Shown: positions 1-5,532, counted from the stretch's first letter. The stretch is DNA of 5,669 nucleotides from an uncultured Coriobacteriaceae bacterium (GCA_902766805.1 CACXFF010000352.1:1-5669); one strand, 5' to 3'. Notes: generated by a model not told the origin, from the letters alone. Program-made: numbers and translations.

Positions 1-49
1 CCTCGGGCAGGGCGTAGTACCTGTCGTAGAGGGCCTTGAGCTCGGAGAC
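1..49 (-). pseudogene. In-frame coding continuation beyond the amber stop
   Basis: Reading the minus strand past TAG 50-52 without changing frame gives VSELKALYDRYYALPE with no further stop before the window edge. This matches ELVALYDKWDAL at residues 104-115 of the upstream ORF. The aligned counterpart of the stop is Glu101 (GAG), so one GAG-to-TAG substitution would explain the interruption. The likely original protein continued beyond the left edge. Sequencing error is an alternative. Confidence 0.55.
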
Positions 50-208
50 CTAGTCGGCCGTGAGCCACTGACCCAGCTCGGCGTAGTAGGCCTTGTCCTC
101 GAGCTCCCAGACGCGATCCCACTCGGCGTCGCTCAGGTCTTCGTCGTCGGTCAGGGCGTCCCACTTGTCGTAGAGGGCGACGAGCTCGGCACGCTCGGCG
201 TCATCGAG
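2..208 (-). repeat. Two degenerate protein-level repeat units, period 48 residues
   Basis: Residues 97-117 (bases 208-146) align without gaps to the stretch at codons 145-165 (bases 64-2). Identical positions include the Leu at the start and the core E-L-x-A-L-Y-D, followed by K/R, an aromatic (W/Y), and A-L. The period is 144 bases. The second unit contains the amber codon at its fifth position. The spacer contains a further similar helical segment (DAEWDRVWELEDKAYY), which suggests a tandem helical-repeat region. Confidence 0.5.
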
Positions 209-496
209 GCCCATCAGGCCCGCGACGTACTCCTCGTTGCTCTGGTAGCAGCCCTCGTCGTAGTAATCGTGGCCGTAGTCGTCGTAGTAGCCGTAGCCGT
301 CAAAGTCGTCGTAGCCGCCGAAGCCCTGCTGGTCCGCATCATTCTCGACCTGCTGTGCGACCGGCTTGGCCTGCCCGTCGTTGGCCAGAGCCGTCTGGGC
401 GAAGGCCGCGGCGGGGGCGAGGACGAGGGCGGCGCTCACGGCGCAGGTGGCAGCGCGCTTGACGAGGCCGAAGTGCTGCTTGGTGTTGGTGTTCAT
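50..496 (-). CDS. Secreted acidic Tyr/Asp/Gly-rich protein, apparently truncated by an amber codon
   Basis: I do not recognise a named family. The 148-residue product begins with a classical Sec signal peptide: basic residues K6, K13 and R14, a hydrophobic Ala/Val/Leu core at about 15-30, and an AFA/QT cleavage site after residue 33. A low-complexity segment at about 59-80 follows (GYDDFDGYGYYDDYGHDYYD), then a charged, probably helical region at 95-148. Only one cysteine lies in the mature part (C83), and there is no lipobox, sortase motif or membrane anchor, so release from or loose association with the envelope is expected. Aromatic/acidic segments of this kind could bind cations, but no function can be assigned. 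The start is set by ATG 494-496 with an AGAAGGGAA ribosome binding site six bases upstream. The TAG at 50-52 is followed in frame by convincing coding sequence (see 1-49), so the gene may be a recent pseudogene or a shortened allele. Confidence 0.7.
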   Translation of the reverse strand: MNTNTKQHFGLVKRAATCAVSAALVLAPAAAFAQTALANDGQAKPVAQQVENDADQQGFGGYDDFDGYGYYDDYGHDYYDEGCYQSNEEYVAGLMGLDDAERAELVALYDKWDALTDDEDLSDAEWDRVWELEDKAYYAELGQWLTAD

Positions 497-502
497 GGTG
501 GG

Positions 503-511
503 TTCCCTTCT
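503..511 (-). promoter_or_regulatory. Ribosome binding site of the secreted-protein gene
   Basis: Read on the minus strand, AGAAGGGAA ends six bases before ATG 494-496. It is a modest match to the anti-Shine-Dalgarno sequence and fixes the start codon. Confidence 0.55.
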
Positions 512-597
512 GCGTGTCTGTGTCCGGAAATCCTCTCCGGCTGACTACAAGGCTACGCAGCGGGCCCGCCCAAATCCTCCATGCAAGTGCGTCGGAA

Positions 598-615
598 CTG
601 TCAAGAAAGTGTCAT
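598..615 (+). promoter_or_regulatory. PhoB-box-like direct repeat
   Basis: The 18 bases read CTGTCAA-GAAA-GTGTCAT: two 7-base half-sites separated by a 4-base AT-rich spacer, an 11-base period. Each half-site matches the enterobacterial Pho box unit CTGTCAT at 6 of 7 positions. It lies in the divergent promoter region, about 100 bases from both the secreted-protein start and the lanM -10 element. Whether this lineage uses that motif is unknown, and a chance match is possible. Confidence 0.3.
599..604 (-). promoter_or_regulatory. Candidate -35 element for the secreted-protein gene
   Basis: On the minus strand the sequence is a perfect TTGACA, about 100 bases upstream of the ATG. No good -10 hexamer sits 16-18 bases downstream (the region reads TGCATGGAGG), so the assignment is weak. 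The element overlaps the Pho-box-like repeat. Confidence 0.22.
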
Positions 616-650
616 GCCGCCGGGAAGCCGAGAGCCCCCGGGCAACAGGC

Positions 651-693
651 CGCCGTGTTACCGGCAAGCCAAAGGCTCTCAGGTAACAAGCCG
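651..693. repeat. Dyad-symmetric repeat, copy 1 (upstream of lanM)
   Basis: Centred on AAA 671-673, the element has the inner stem AGCC/GGCT (667-670/674-677), four unpaired bases on each side, and the outer stem TGTTACC/GGTAACA (656-662/682-688). Further pairs with mismatches extend out to 651/693. TGTTACCG, AGCCAAAGGCT and GGTAACAAGC are identical to copy 2 at 3570-3614. Its right arm sits where the -35 region of the lanM promoter would lie, so it could be an operator. It could also be a REP-like intergenic repeat. Confidence 0.7.
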
Positions 694-706
694 TTCGTTT
701 GCTTCG

Positions 707-714
707 TATACAAT
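707..714 (+). promoter_or_regulatory. Candidate -10 region of the lanM promoter
   Basis: TATACAAT contains TACAAT (709-714), a 5-of-6 match to the sigma-70-type -10 hexamer, in the most AT-rich spot upstream of lanM. No good TTGACA-like hexamer lies 17 bases upstream, where the right arm of the dyad repeat is found. This suggests either an activator-dependent promoter or one controlled through the repeat. Transcription would begin near 721 and give a leader of about 75 bases. Confidence 0.4.
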
Positions 715-727
715 CTCGTCGGCACGT

Positions 728-760
728 CGCCCAGGCCGTAGGGGCCTGCCCTTTCGGGCG
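728..760 (+). other. Structured lanM leader with competing hairpins
   Basis: CAGGCC 732-737 pairs with GGCCTG 743-748 across a five-base loop. GGGC 756-759 can pair with GCCC 748-751 (loop TTTC). Alternatively GGGCG 756-760 can pair with CGCCC 728-732. The second and third pairings exclude each other. No U-tract follows, so it is not a standard intrinsic terminator. It may affect mRNA stability or translation, or may simply be GC-rich sequence. Confidence 0.3.
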
Positions 761-781
761 GCTGCGGGAAGAATCGCTGCG

Positions 782-787
782 AGGAGG
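782..787 (+). promoter_or_regulatory. Ribosome binding site of lanM
   Basis: A perfect AGGAGG lies eight bases before ATG 796. It decides the start, because the frame is closed by TAG at 739-741 and no ATG, GTG or TTG codon lies between that stop and 796. Confidence 0.85.
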
Positions 788-795
788 ACCAGCTC

Positions 796-3492
796 ATGTT
801 TCGGCGCTTCATCGAGTCCCAGCTAGAGCGCGTCAAGCAATCCCCTCGGGCAGACCTGCTGGGGGACAAGGCATACGCCAAGCTCGAAGACATGCTCAGG
901 CGCAAGACCGAGTTCATCGCAGGCAGCACGGCGACGCACCTGATCGCTCAGGTGGTGGCGCAGGACAACCCGATCGTCGCCACCCTTCCCGACCTGATGA
1001 CCCGAGCAGAGCGCGACCAGGCCCTGGCCACCATACGCGAGCAGCTCGACAGCGGGGCGCGAAGCCTGCCCGAGACGCTCGTCGAGAGCCTCGAGCTGCA
1101 GCTTGGCAACGCGACGGACGCGCTGCTCGAAGCGCTGGAGCGCCTCGTCGCACAACGCGACGCGATCGGCGACGCGCTCCTCGGCGGGAAGCGCTTCCAG
1201 ACGATCGACGACATCGAGCTGTCCGCGGGCGACACCCACAACTGCGGCAGGAGCGTCACCGTCTTCCACACCGACGCGGGCAAGCTGGTCTACAAGCCCC
1301 ACGACCTGCGCGTGGACGTGCAGCTCCACGACTTCGTCGAGCGCTTCTTCGGCGCTTACGTCGGCATCCCGCGCGCGATCGCCTTTGGCGGGGACTTCGG
1401 GGTCTGCGAGTTCGTCGAGAAGCGCCGCGCGCAGGGCGCCGAAGAGGCCGAGCGCTTCTGGTACGCCATGGGCGGCCTCACGGCATTCGCCAAGGTCCTG
1501 GGCAGCACCGACCTGCACTACCAGAACATCCTCTGCAGCGGCACGAAGCCCTACATCATCGACCTCGAAACCCTGCTCTCCCCCATCGCCGCCGAACGGA
1601 TGGCCTACATCCAGTCCTCGGACACGCGCGAATACCAGACGCGCTCCCTCGGCCCCTCCCTGCTCATGCCCTTCAGGGTGGAAGACATGGAGTTGAGCGT
1701 GCTGACCAACACCGACGAGAGCGGCATCGCCCCCGTCGTGGACGGCAGGAACGTCACCGTGCGGCCGTACCTGCCCGCCTTCAAGGCAGGCTACCACGCC
1801 GCCTACACGCACGCCGTGGAGCAGCGGGAGGAGCTGCGCCAAGCGCTGCTGGCGTTCCCGACGGACATGGCGGTGCGCATCGTCCCGCGCGCCACGAGGG
1901 CCTATTGGATGATGCTGCAGAAGCTCAACCACCACACGGCCATGGCTTCGGCTGACGGGCGGCAGCACAGCCTCGACCTGCTCGAGGAGATCCTGCGCAA
2001 GAGCGACGCGAGCGCGTCGGACGCGACCATCGCCAGCGAGCTGGCGCAGATGAGGCGCGGCGACATCCCCTACTTCTACACCCACGTCGGCAGCCTGGCG
2101 CTCTACGCGGACGGCGAGGAGCTGGCGCGGGACAAGTTCGGCACCACGGCCATCGGGCGCATACTCGACACCCTCGACGCGCTGGGGGACGAGGACGAGG
2201 CGTTTGACCTCTCCTACATCGACAACGCCATCGGCCTGTACCCCATGGGAGACGCGCCGGCATCAGCGCCTCTCGTGCGTCAGGAAGAGGACGCGGAGAC
2301 GGCTCTCTCGCCGCAAGAAGCGGCCGAGACGGCACGCCAGATCTTCCAAAAGGTGCACGAGATGGCAATCCAGACGCCCAACGGACGCCTGGCATGGGGC
2401 TTCGTGGACAGCTACAGCCAGTCGTTCAAGTTTGGCGGAGCGGGACTATTCGACGGCTTCACCGGGTTGGCGGTCTTCGCCTCCGCCTGCGCACGCCTGT
2501 TGCCAGACGGCCAAATCCAGGAGCGGGCCACAGCCCTCGTCGAAGAGGCCGTCGACGAGATACGGGGGACCTGCCTCAGCGTCGAGCGCCTCATAGGCAA
2601 GCCGGGCACGAGCGTCGCCGTGGGCGAGGGCGTCGGCTTTGGCGGCATCCTCACGGGCATCGCCCTCATGAGACGCTATGCGCCGAACGCGGAACTCGAC
2701 AGCGTCCGCGATCGCGTCTTGGAGCTGGTGGAGGCCGCGGACTACGCGAACTCCACGAGCACGGACCGCATCATCGGCCTGGCAGGGCTCGTCTCCGTCC
2801 TGTGCCGCTTCGAGGAATACCGGGACCACACGACGGCGCTGCGCCGCGCGGCCGACCGCATCCTCGAGCTCAAGACCTTCGAGTACAAGGACCACGTGCT
2901 GTGGAAGACCCTGCCCGACGTTCCGCGCTTGCTCAGCGGCGCCGGCCACGGCATGGCGGGAATCGCCGAGGCGCTCATCGCGGCGTCCGACCTTTTGGGC
3001 GACGACCGGTACCTTCCCGCAGCCGCCGAGGCCCTGGACTACGAGCTCGAGGCACACCGGCGCTACGCGTACAAGTTCGGCACCTGGGCGGACCTGCGTG
3101 ACTTCCCGCCCAAGCGGTACATGCACGGCTACTGCGCCGGCGCCCCGGGCACCGGCATCATGCTCAACCGTCTGCACGCCGCGGGTCTGGGCGACGAGCG
3201 GACGCGGGCTTTGGCAGAGCTGGTGCGGACGAGCGTGGACCAGCTGCCACTGAACTCCTATGACCACCTGTGCTGCGGCAACGCCGCGCTCGCGGAGTAC
3301 CGCCTGTCATCGGGGGACGCACAGGGCGCCGCGCGCGTCTTGGCGTCCATCCGCGCCCACGCCCTGGATGCAGACGCCGCCCGGGGCCCGCACGGCAGCA
3401 ACGTCACCGCGTCGCTCTTCAACGGGATAAGCGGCATGGGCTACGAGATGCTGCGCTACGCGTACCCGCACGAGACGCTCTCCGTCCTATAG
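796..3492 (+). CDS. lanM: Class II lanthipeptide synthetase LanM (dehydratase-cyclase)
   Basis: This 898-residue cytoplasmic enzyme would phosphorylate Ser/Thr in a precursor peptide, eliminate phosphate to give dehydroamino acids, and add Cys thiols to form lanthionine rings. The N-terminal dehydratase domain (about 100-450) has GDTHNCGRS (145-153), YKP with K167, TDLHYQN (D239, H241, N244), DLE (D256, E258) and RIVPRAT (R361, T367), matching the known catalytic set of CylM. The C-terminal LanC-like domain (about 530-898) has DRIIGLAG (D657), GHG (H718) and zinc ligands C780, C826 and C827 in CAGAPG and CCGN. The CCG motif is the three-cysteine site of ProcM-type enzymes rather than Cys-His. 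Oddities: about 100 residues are missing from the N-terminal cap compared with CylM-like proteins, the usual CHG is CAG, and the terminal FHGISG motif is FNGISG. Several Arg codons are AGG (for example 898-900), whereas ilvB appears to lack them. No precursor or exporter gene lies nearby. The family call is certain; the substrate is unknown. Confidence 0.95.
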   Translation: MFRRFIESQLERVKQSPRADLLGDKAYAKLEDMLRRKTEFIAGSTATHLIAQVVAQDNPIVATLPDLMTRAERDQALATIREQLDSGARSLPETLVESLELQLGNATDALLEALERLVAQRDAIGDALLGGKRFQTIDDIELSAGDTHNCGRSVTVFHTDAGKLVYKPHDLRVDVQLHDFVERFFGAYVGIPRAIAFGGDFGVCEFVEKRRAQGAEEAERFWYAMGGLTAFAKVLGSTDLHYQNILCSGTKPYIIDLETLLSPIAAERMAYIQSSDTREYQTRSLGPSLLMPFRVEDMELSVLTNTDESGIAPVVDGRNVTVRPYLPAFKAGYHAAYTHAVEQREELRQALLAFPTDMAVRIVPRATRAYWMMLQKLNHHTAMASADGRQHSLDLLEEILRKSDASASDATIASELAQMRRGDIPYFYTHVGSLALYADGEELARDKFGTTAIGRILDTLDALGDEDEAFDLSYIDNAIGLYPMGDAPASAPLVRQEEDAETALSPQEAAETARQIFQKVHEMAIQTPNGRLAWGFVDSYSQSFKFGGAGLFDGFTGLAVFASACARLLPDGQIQERATALVEEAVDEIRGTCLSVERLIGKPGTSVAVGEGVGFGGILTGIALMRRYAPNAELDSVRDRVLELVEAADYANSTSTDRIIGLAGLVSVLCRFEEYRDHTTALRRAADRILELKTFEYKDHVLWKTLPDVPRLLSGAGHGMAGIAEALIAASDLLGDDRYLPAAAEALDYELEAHRRYAYKFGTWADLRDFPPKRYMHGYCAGAPGTGIMLNRLHAAGLGDERTRALAELVRTSVDQLPLNSYDHLCCGNAALAEYRLSSGDAQGAARVLASIRAHALDADAARGPHGSNVTASLFNGISGMGYEMLRYAYPHETLSVL

Positions 3493-3505
3493 CGAGGCGA
3501 CCGCC

Positions 3506-3568
3506 ATGTATTACCGCATGTGCGACGACGTTGCGCTCCGGAGCTGGTCGGACCTCAGCGCCATCTAG
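3506..3568 (+). CDS. 20-codon ORF after lanM; possible radical SAM gene remnant
   Basis: ATG 3506 to TAG 3566-3568 encodes MYYRMCDDVALRSWSDLSAI. It begins 13 bases after the lanM stop with GAGG (3494-3497) eight bases upstream of the ATG, a spacing typical of a translationally coupled next gene. From memory, the Y-Y-R-x5-A-L-R-S-W pattern resembles the extreme N-terminus of some radical SAM/SPASM peptide maturases, which often sit in peptide-modification clusters. The similarity fades near the stop, and the dyad repeat starts two bases later. The simplest reading is a downstream gene cut off at its 5' end, leaving a stub. Alternatives are a genuine microprotein or, less likely, a leaderless peptide substrate: it has one Cys and three Ser but no Gly-Gly leader. 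Confidence 0.4.
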   Translation: MYYRMCDDVALRSWSDLSAI

Positions 3569-3569
3569 C

Positions 3570-3614
3570 CGCGCTTGTTACCGTAGAGCCAAAGGCTGTA
3601 CGGTAACAAGCGCG
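3570..3614. repeat. Dyad-symmetric repeat, copy 2 (downstream of lanM)
   Basis: This is a near-perfect palindrome centred on AAA 3591-3593. The left arm CGCGCTTGTTACCGTA (3570-3585) pairs over 16 bases with 3599-3614. A single G/G mismatch (3586/3598) follows, then AGCC/GGCT (3587-3590/3594-3597). It shares its core and arm sequences with copy 1 at 651-693. Transcribed RNA would form a very stable hairpin, which could end or protect the lanM message, although no U-tract follows. The two copies lie in the same relative layout on either side of lanM. Confidence 0.8.
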
Positions 3615-3621
3615 CACAAGA

Positions 3622-3649
3622 AGGGCCCCGGCGCGTGGCCGAGGCCCCT
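3622..3649. terminator. Terminator-like GC hairpin
   Basis: AGGGCC (3622-3627) and GGCCCCT (3643-3649) form the outer stem with one bulge. GGC/GCC (3630-3632/3638-3640) closes an inner loop of GCGTG. The plus strand has no T-run after it. The minus-strand reading is followed by CTTCTTGTG, a weak T-rich tail. It may separate lanM transcription from ilvB, but the call is tentative. Confidence 0.3.
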
Positions 3650-3743
3650 GTGCACAGCCAGAGAGACTCGCCACCTTTGCCCCCCTCTCCCCCCACCGCG
3701 GCGCATAAACGTTTCGCCCTTGGGTCCACTTGGCCAACAGTGC

Positions 3744-3771
3744 TTTGCAGCGCTGCGACCTGCGGTACGGT
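3744..3771 (+). promoter_or_regulatory. Weak candidate promoter for ilvBN
   Basis: TTTGCA (3744-3749) and TACGGT (3766-3771) are separated by 16 bases and lie about 45 bases before the ilvB start. Both are poor matches to sigma-70-type hexamers. A promoter is expected here because the upstream unit appears to end, but the exact site is a guess. Confidence 0.18.
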
Positions 3772-3803
3772 ATCGAAACTTACCCATAACGGGGACGAGT
3801 CGA

Positions 3804-3809
3804 AGGAGG
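3804..3809 (+). promoter_or_regulatory. Ribosome binding site of ilvB
   Basis: AGGAGG, within AAGGAGGAGG (3803-3812), lies six bases before ATG 3816. It fixes the start even though the reading frame stays open far upstream. Confidence 0.85.
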
Positions 3810-3815
3810 AGGCCC

Positions 3816-5519
3816 ATGAAGCTTACCGGCGCACGGATCGTGCTCGAATGCCTGCGCGAGCAGGAGGTCGACACGATCTTTGGCTATCCCGGCGGCACGA
3901 TCTTGGACGTGTACGACGCCCTGGTGGATTATCCCGAGCTGCACCACTACCTCACCTCACACGAGCAGGGCGCGAGCCACGCAGCCGATGGCTACGCACG
4001 CTCCACGGGCAAGGTCGGCGTGTGCTTCGCCACGAGCGGCCCTGGCTGCACCAACCTCACCACGGGCATCGCCACGGCGTTTCTAGACAGCTCCCCCGTG
4101 GTCTTCATCACCTGCAACGTGGCCGAGCACCTCATGGGCAAGGACGCGTTCCAAGAGGTGGACATCACGGGCATCACCATGCCCATCACCAAGTGGAACT
4201 ACATGGTCACCGACGTGAACGAGCTGGCCGACGTCATCCGCGAGGCGTTCGCCGTCGCGCGCTCTGGCCGCCCGGGCCCGGTGCTCGTGGACATCGCCAA
4301 AAACGTCACCGGCTCCGAGTGCGAGTACCAGCCGCTCATGCGCTCCAAGCACTACACCGAGGGGCGCCTGGCCAAAATCACCGCCCGCGCGAGCCACGAC
4401 TTCACCGCGCCAGAGCCCAATTTCGAGGACATCGAGAAGCTCCTGCACATGATCGACGAGTCCGAGAAGCCCATGCTCATCTGCGGCGGCGGCGTCGTGC
4501 GCGGCCGTGCGCACCGCGAGTTCGAGGAGTTCGCCACCAAGGTCGACGGCCCCGTGGCCATCACGCTCATGGGCGCCGGCGGCTTCCGCGGCCGCAACCC
4601 GCTCGCCACCGGCATGATCGGCATGCACGGCAGCCAGGCTTCCAACATCGCCGTGGCCAACTGCGACCTGATCATCGCCGTCGGCTGCCGCTTCTCCGAC
4701 CGCATCGCGCTCAACCCCGATACCTTCGGCGAGCAGGCCAAGATCGTCCAGATCGACATCGACCGCGCCGAGATCAACAAGAACGTCGTCGTCGACCACC
4801 ACATCATCGGCGACGCCAAAAACGTCCTGTTCATGCTCAACATGCGCCTGGCGCAGCAGCACCACGACGCGTGGAAGGACTTCGTCTTTTCCCACCCGGT
4901 GGAGACCGAGTACGAGGAGGGCGGCGAGACCCTCACGCCCAAGCAGATCTCCGACACCATCGCGCGCATCTGCCCGCAGGACACCATGGTCGCCACCGAC
5001 GTGGGCCAGCACCAGATCTGGGTCACGCAGCACTTCCACTACGACTACCCTGGCCAGCTCATCTCTTCGGGCGGCTTCGGCACGATGGGCTTTGGCCTGG
5101 GCGCTGCCATCGGCGCCAAGGTGGGCAATCCCGACAAGTGCGTGATCCACATCACCGGCGACGGCTCGTTCCGCATGAACTGCAACGAGCTCGCCACCGA
5201 GAGCTTCTACGGCCTGCCCATCATCACCATCATCTACAACAACTCGGTGCTGGGCATGGTGCGCCAGTGGCAGAACCTCATCTACCACCAGCGCTTCTCG
5301 CAGACCACGCTGGACCGCGGCCCCGACTTCGTCAAGCTCGCCGAGGCCTATGGCCTGTCCGGCGTGCGCGTCACGAGCCCGGCCGAGCTGGAGCAGGCGC
5401 TCACCGACGCGCTCGCGCGCGATCACGGCACCGTGATCGACTGCGCCATCGACCAGGACGAGATGGTCCGCCCGATGGTACCCAATGGCCAGAACATCAC
5501 CAACTTCTTGGCAGTGTAA
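3816..5519 (+). CDS. ilvB: Acetohydroxyacid (acetolactate) synthase large subunit
   Basis: The 567-residue catalytic subunit condenses two pyruvates to acetolactate, or pyruvate and 2-ketobutyrate to acetohydroxybutyrate. This is the first common step to valine, leucine and isoleucine. It is cytoplasmic and uses thiamine diphosphate, FAD and Mg. The N-terminal domain has FGYPGG (22-27), the cofactor-activating glutamate E50 in SHEQGASHAADGYA, and GPGCTN (75-80). The DAFQE motif is at 110-114. The central FAD-binding domain includes MHGSQASN (270-277) and GCRFSDR (290-296). The C-terminal domain carries the thiamine diphosphate motif GDGSF (448-452) running to YNN (474-476), and MVRQWQ with W485, the position tied to 2-ketobutyrate preference. 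Length is normal for the family and no key residue is missing. The start follows the strong ribosome binding site and gives the canonical MKLTGARIV beginning. It is 13 bases from ilvN, so the two are co-transcribed. Confidence 0.97.
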   Translation: MKLTGARIVLECLREQEVDTIFGYPGGTILDVYDALVDYPELHHYLTSHEQGASHAADGYARSTGKVGVCFATSGPGCTNLTTGIATAFLDSSPVVFITCNVAEHLMGKDAFQEVDITGITMPITKWNYMVTDVNELADVIREAFAVARSGRPGPVLVDIAKNVTGSECEYQPLMRSKHYTEGRLAKITARASHDFTAPEPNFEDIEKLLHMIDESEKPMLICGGGVVRGRAHREFEEFATKVDGPVAITLMGAGGFRGRNPLATGMIGMHGSQASNIAVANCDLIIAVGCRFSDRIALNPDTFGEQAKIVQIDIDRAEINKNVVVDHHIIGDAKNVLFMLNMRLAQQHHDAWKDFVFSHPVETEYEEGGETLTPKQISDTIARICPQDTMVATDVGQHQIWVTQHFHYDYPGQLISSGGFGTMGFGLGAAIGAKVGNPDKCVIHITGDGSFRMNCNELATESFYGLPIITIIYNNSVLGMVRQWQNLIYHQRFSQTTLDRGPDFVKLAEAYGLSGVRVTSPAELEQALTDALARDHGTVIDCAIDQDEMVRPMVPNGQNITNFLAV

Positions 5520-5524
5520 GGGGG
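5518..5524 (+). promoter_or_regulatory. Ribosome binding site of ilvN
   Basis: AAGGGGG overlaps the end of the ilvB stop codon and lies eight bases before ATG 5533. The overlap suggests translational coupling of the two subunits. Confidence 0.6.
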
Positions 5525-5532
5525 TATACCGC

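Larger units (their letters stand above)
497..795. other. Divergent intergenic region between the secreted-protein gene and lanM
   Basis: The 299 bases separate two genes transcribed away from each other, so promoters for both should lie here. I see a PhoB-box-like direct repeat (598-615) with a minus-strand TTGACA inside it, a dyad-symmetric repeat (651-693), a TATACAAT promoter element facing lanM (707-714) and a hairpin-rich leader (728-760). Short open frames cross the region, but none has a ribosome binding site or a recognisable lanthipeptide leader (no Gly-Gly cleavage motif). Confidence 0.7.
3569..3815. other. Intergenic region between the lanM unit and ilvB
   Basis: The 247 bases contain dyad repeat copy 2 and a GC hairpin (3622-3649), then a C-rich stretch (about 3675-3710) and the ilvB upstream region. 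No ATG occurs between 3569 and 3815. I found no leader peptide rich in Ile, Val or Leu codons and no T-box or attenuator, so the classic ilv attenuation mechanism is not evident. Confidence 0.6.

Noticed and set aside
581..826. Small plus-strand ORF before lanM as a candidate lanthipeptide precursor
   Set aside because: There is no Shine-Dalgarno sequence before its ATG, no Gly-Gly leader cleavage motif, it overlaps the lanM start in another frame, and it crosses the dyad repeat.
699..1955. Long Arg/Ala/Pro-rich plus-strand open frame overlapping lanM
   Set aside because: It lies in another frame of lanM, has the skewed Arg/Pro/Ala composition of a GC-rich shadow and no ribosome binding site.
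823..2085. Long minus-strand open frame opposite lanM
   Set aside because: It is antisense to a gene with clear family motifs, its composition is rich in Val, Gly, Asp and His as expected of a shadow, and no start signal is present.
651..3614. CRISPR or composite-transposon interpretation of the two repeats
   Set aside because: Only two copies, almost 3 kb apart, with no spacer array, no transposase and no clear target-site duplication.
3270..3815. Possible N-terminal extension of ilvB, since its frame is open back into lanM
   Set aside because: The family begins at MKLTGARIV, the AGGAGG lies just before ATG 3816, and the upstream part is shadow sequence of lanM plus non-coding repeat.
3569..3815. 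Leader-peptide attenuator for the ilv operon
   Set aside because: There is no ATG in the interval, no run of Ile, Val or Leu codons, and no terminator with a U-tract before ilvB.
4110..4160. Unusual residues before the DAFQE motif of IlvB (Ala at the site of the plant sulfonylurea-resistance Pro)
   Set aside because: Alanine at this position is also found in ordinary bacterial enzymes such as E. coli IlvI, so it is normal variation.
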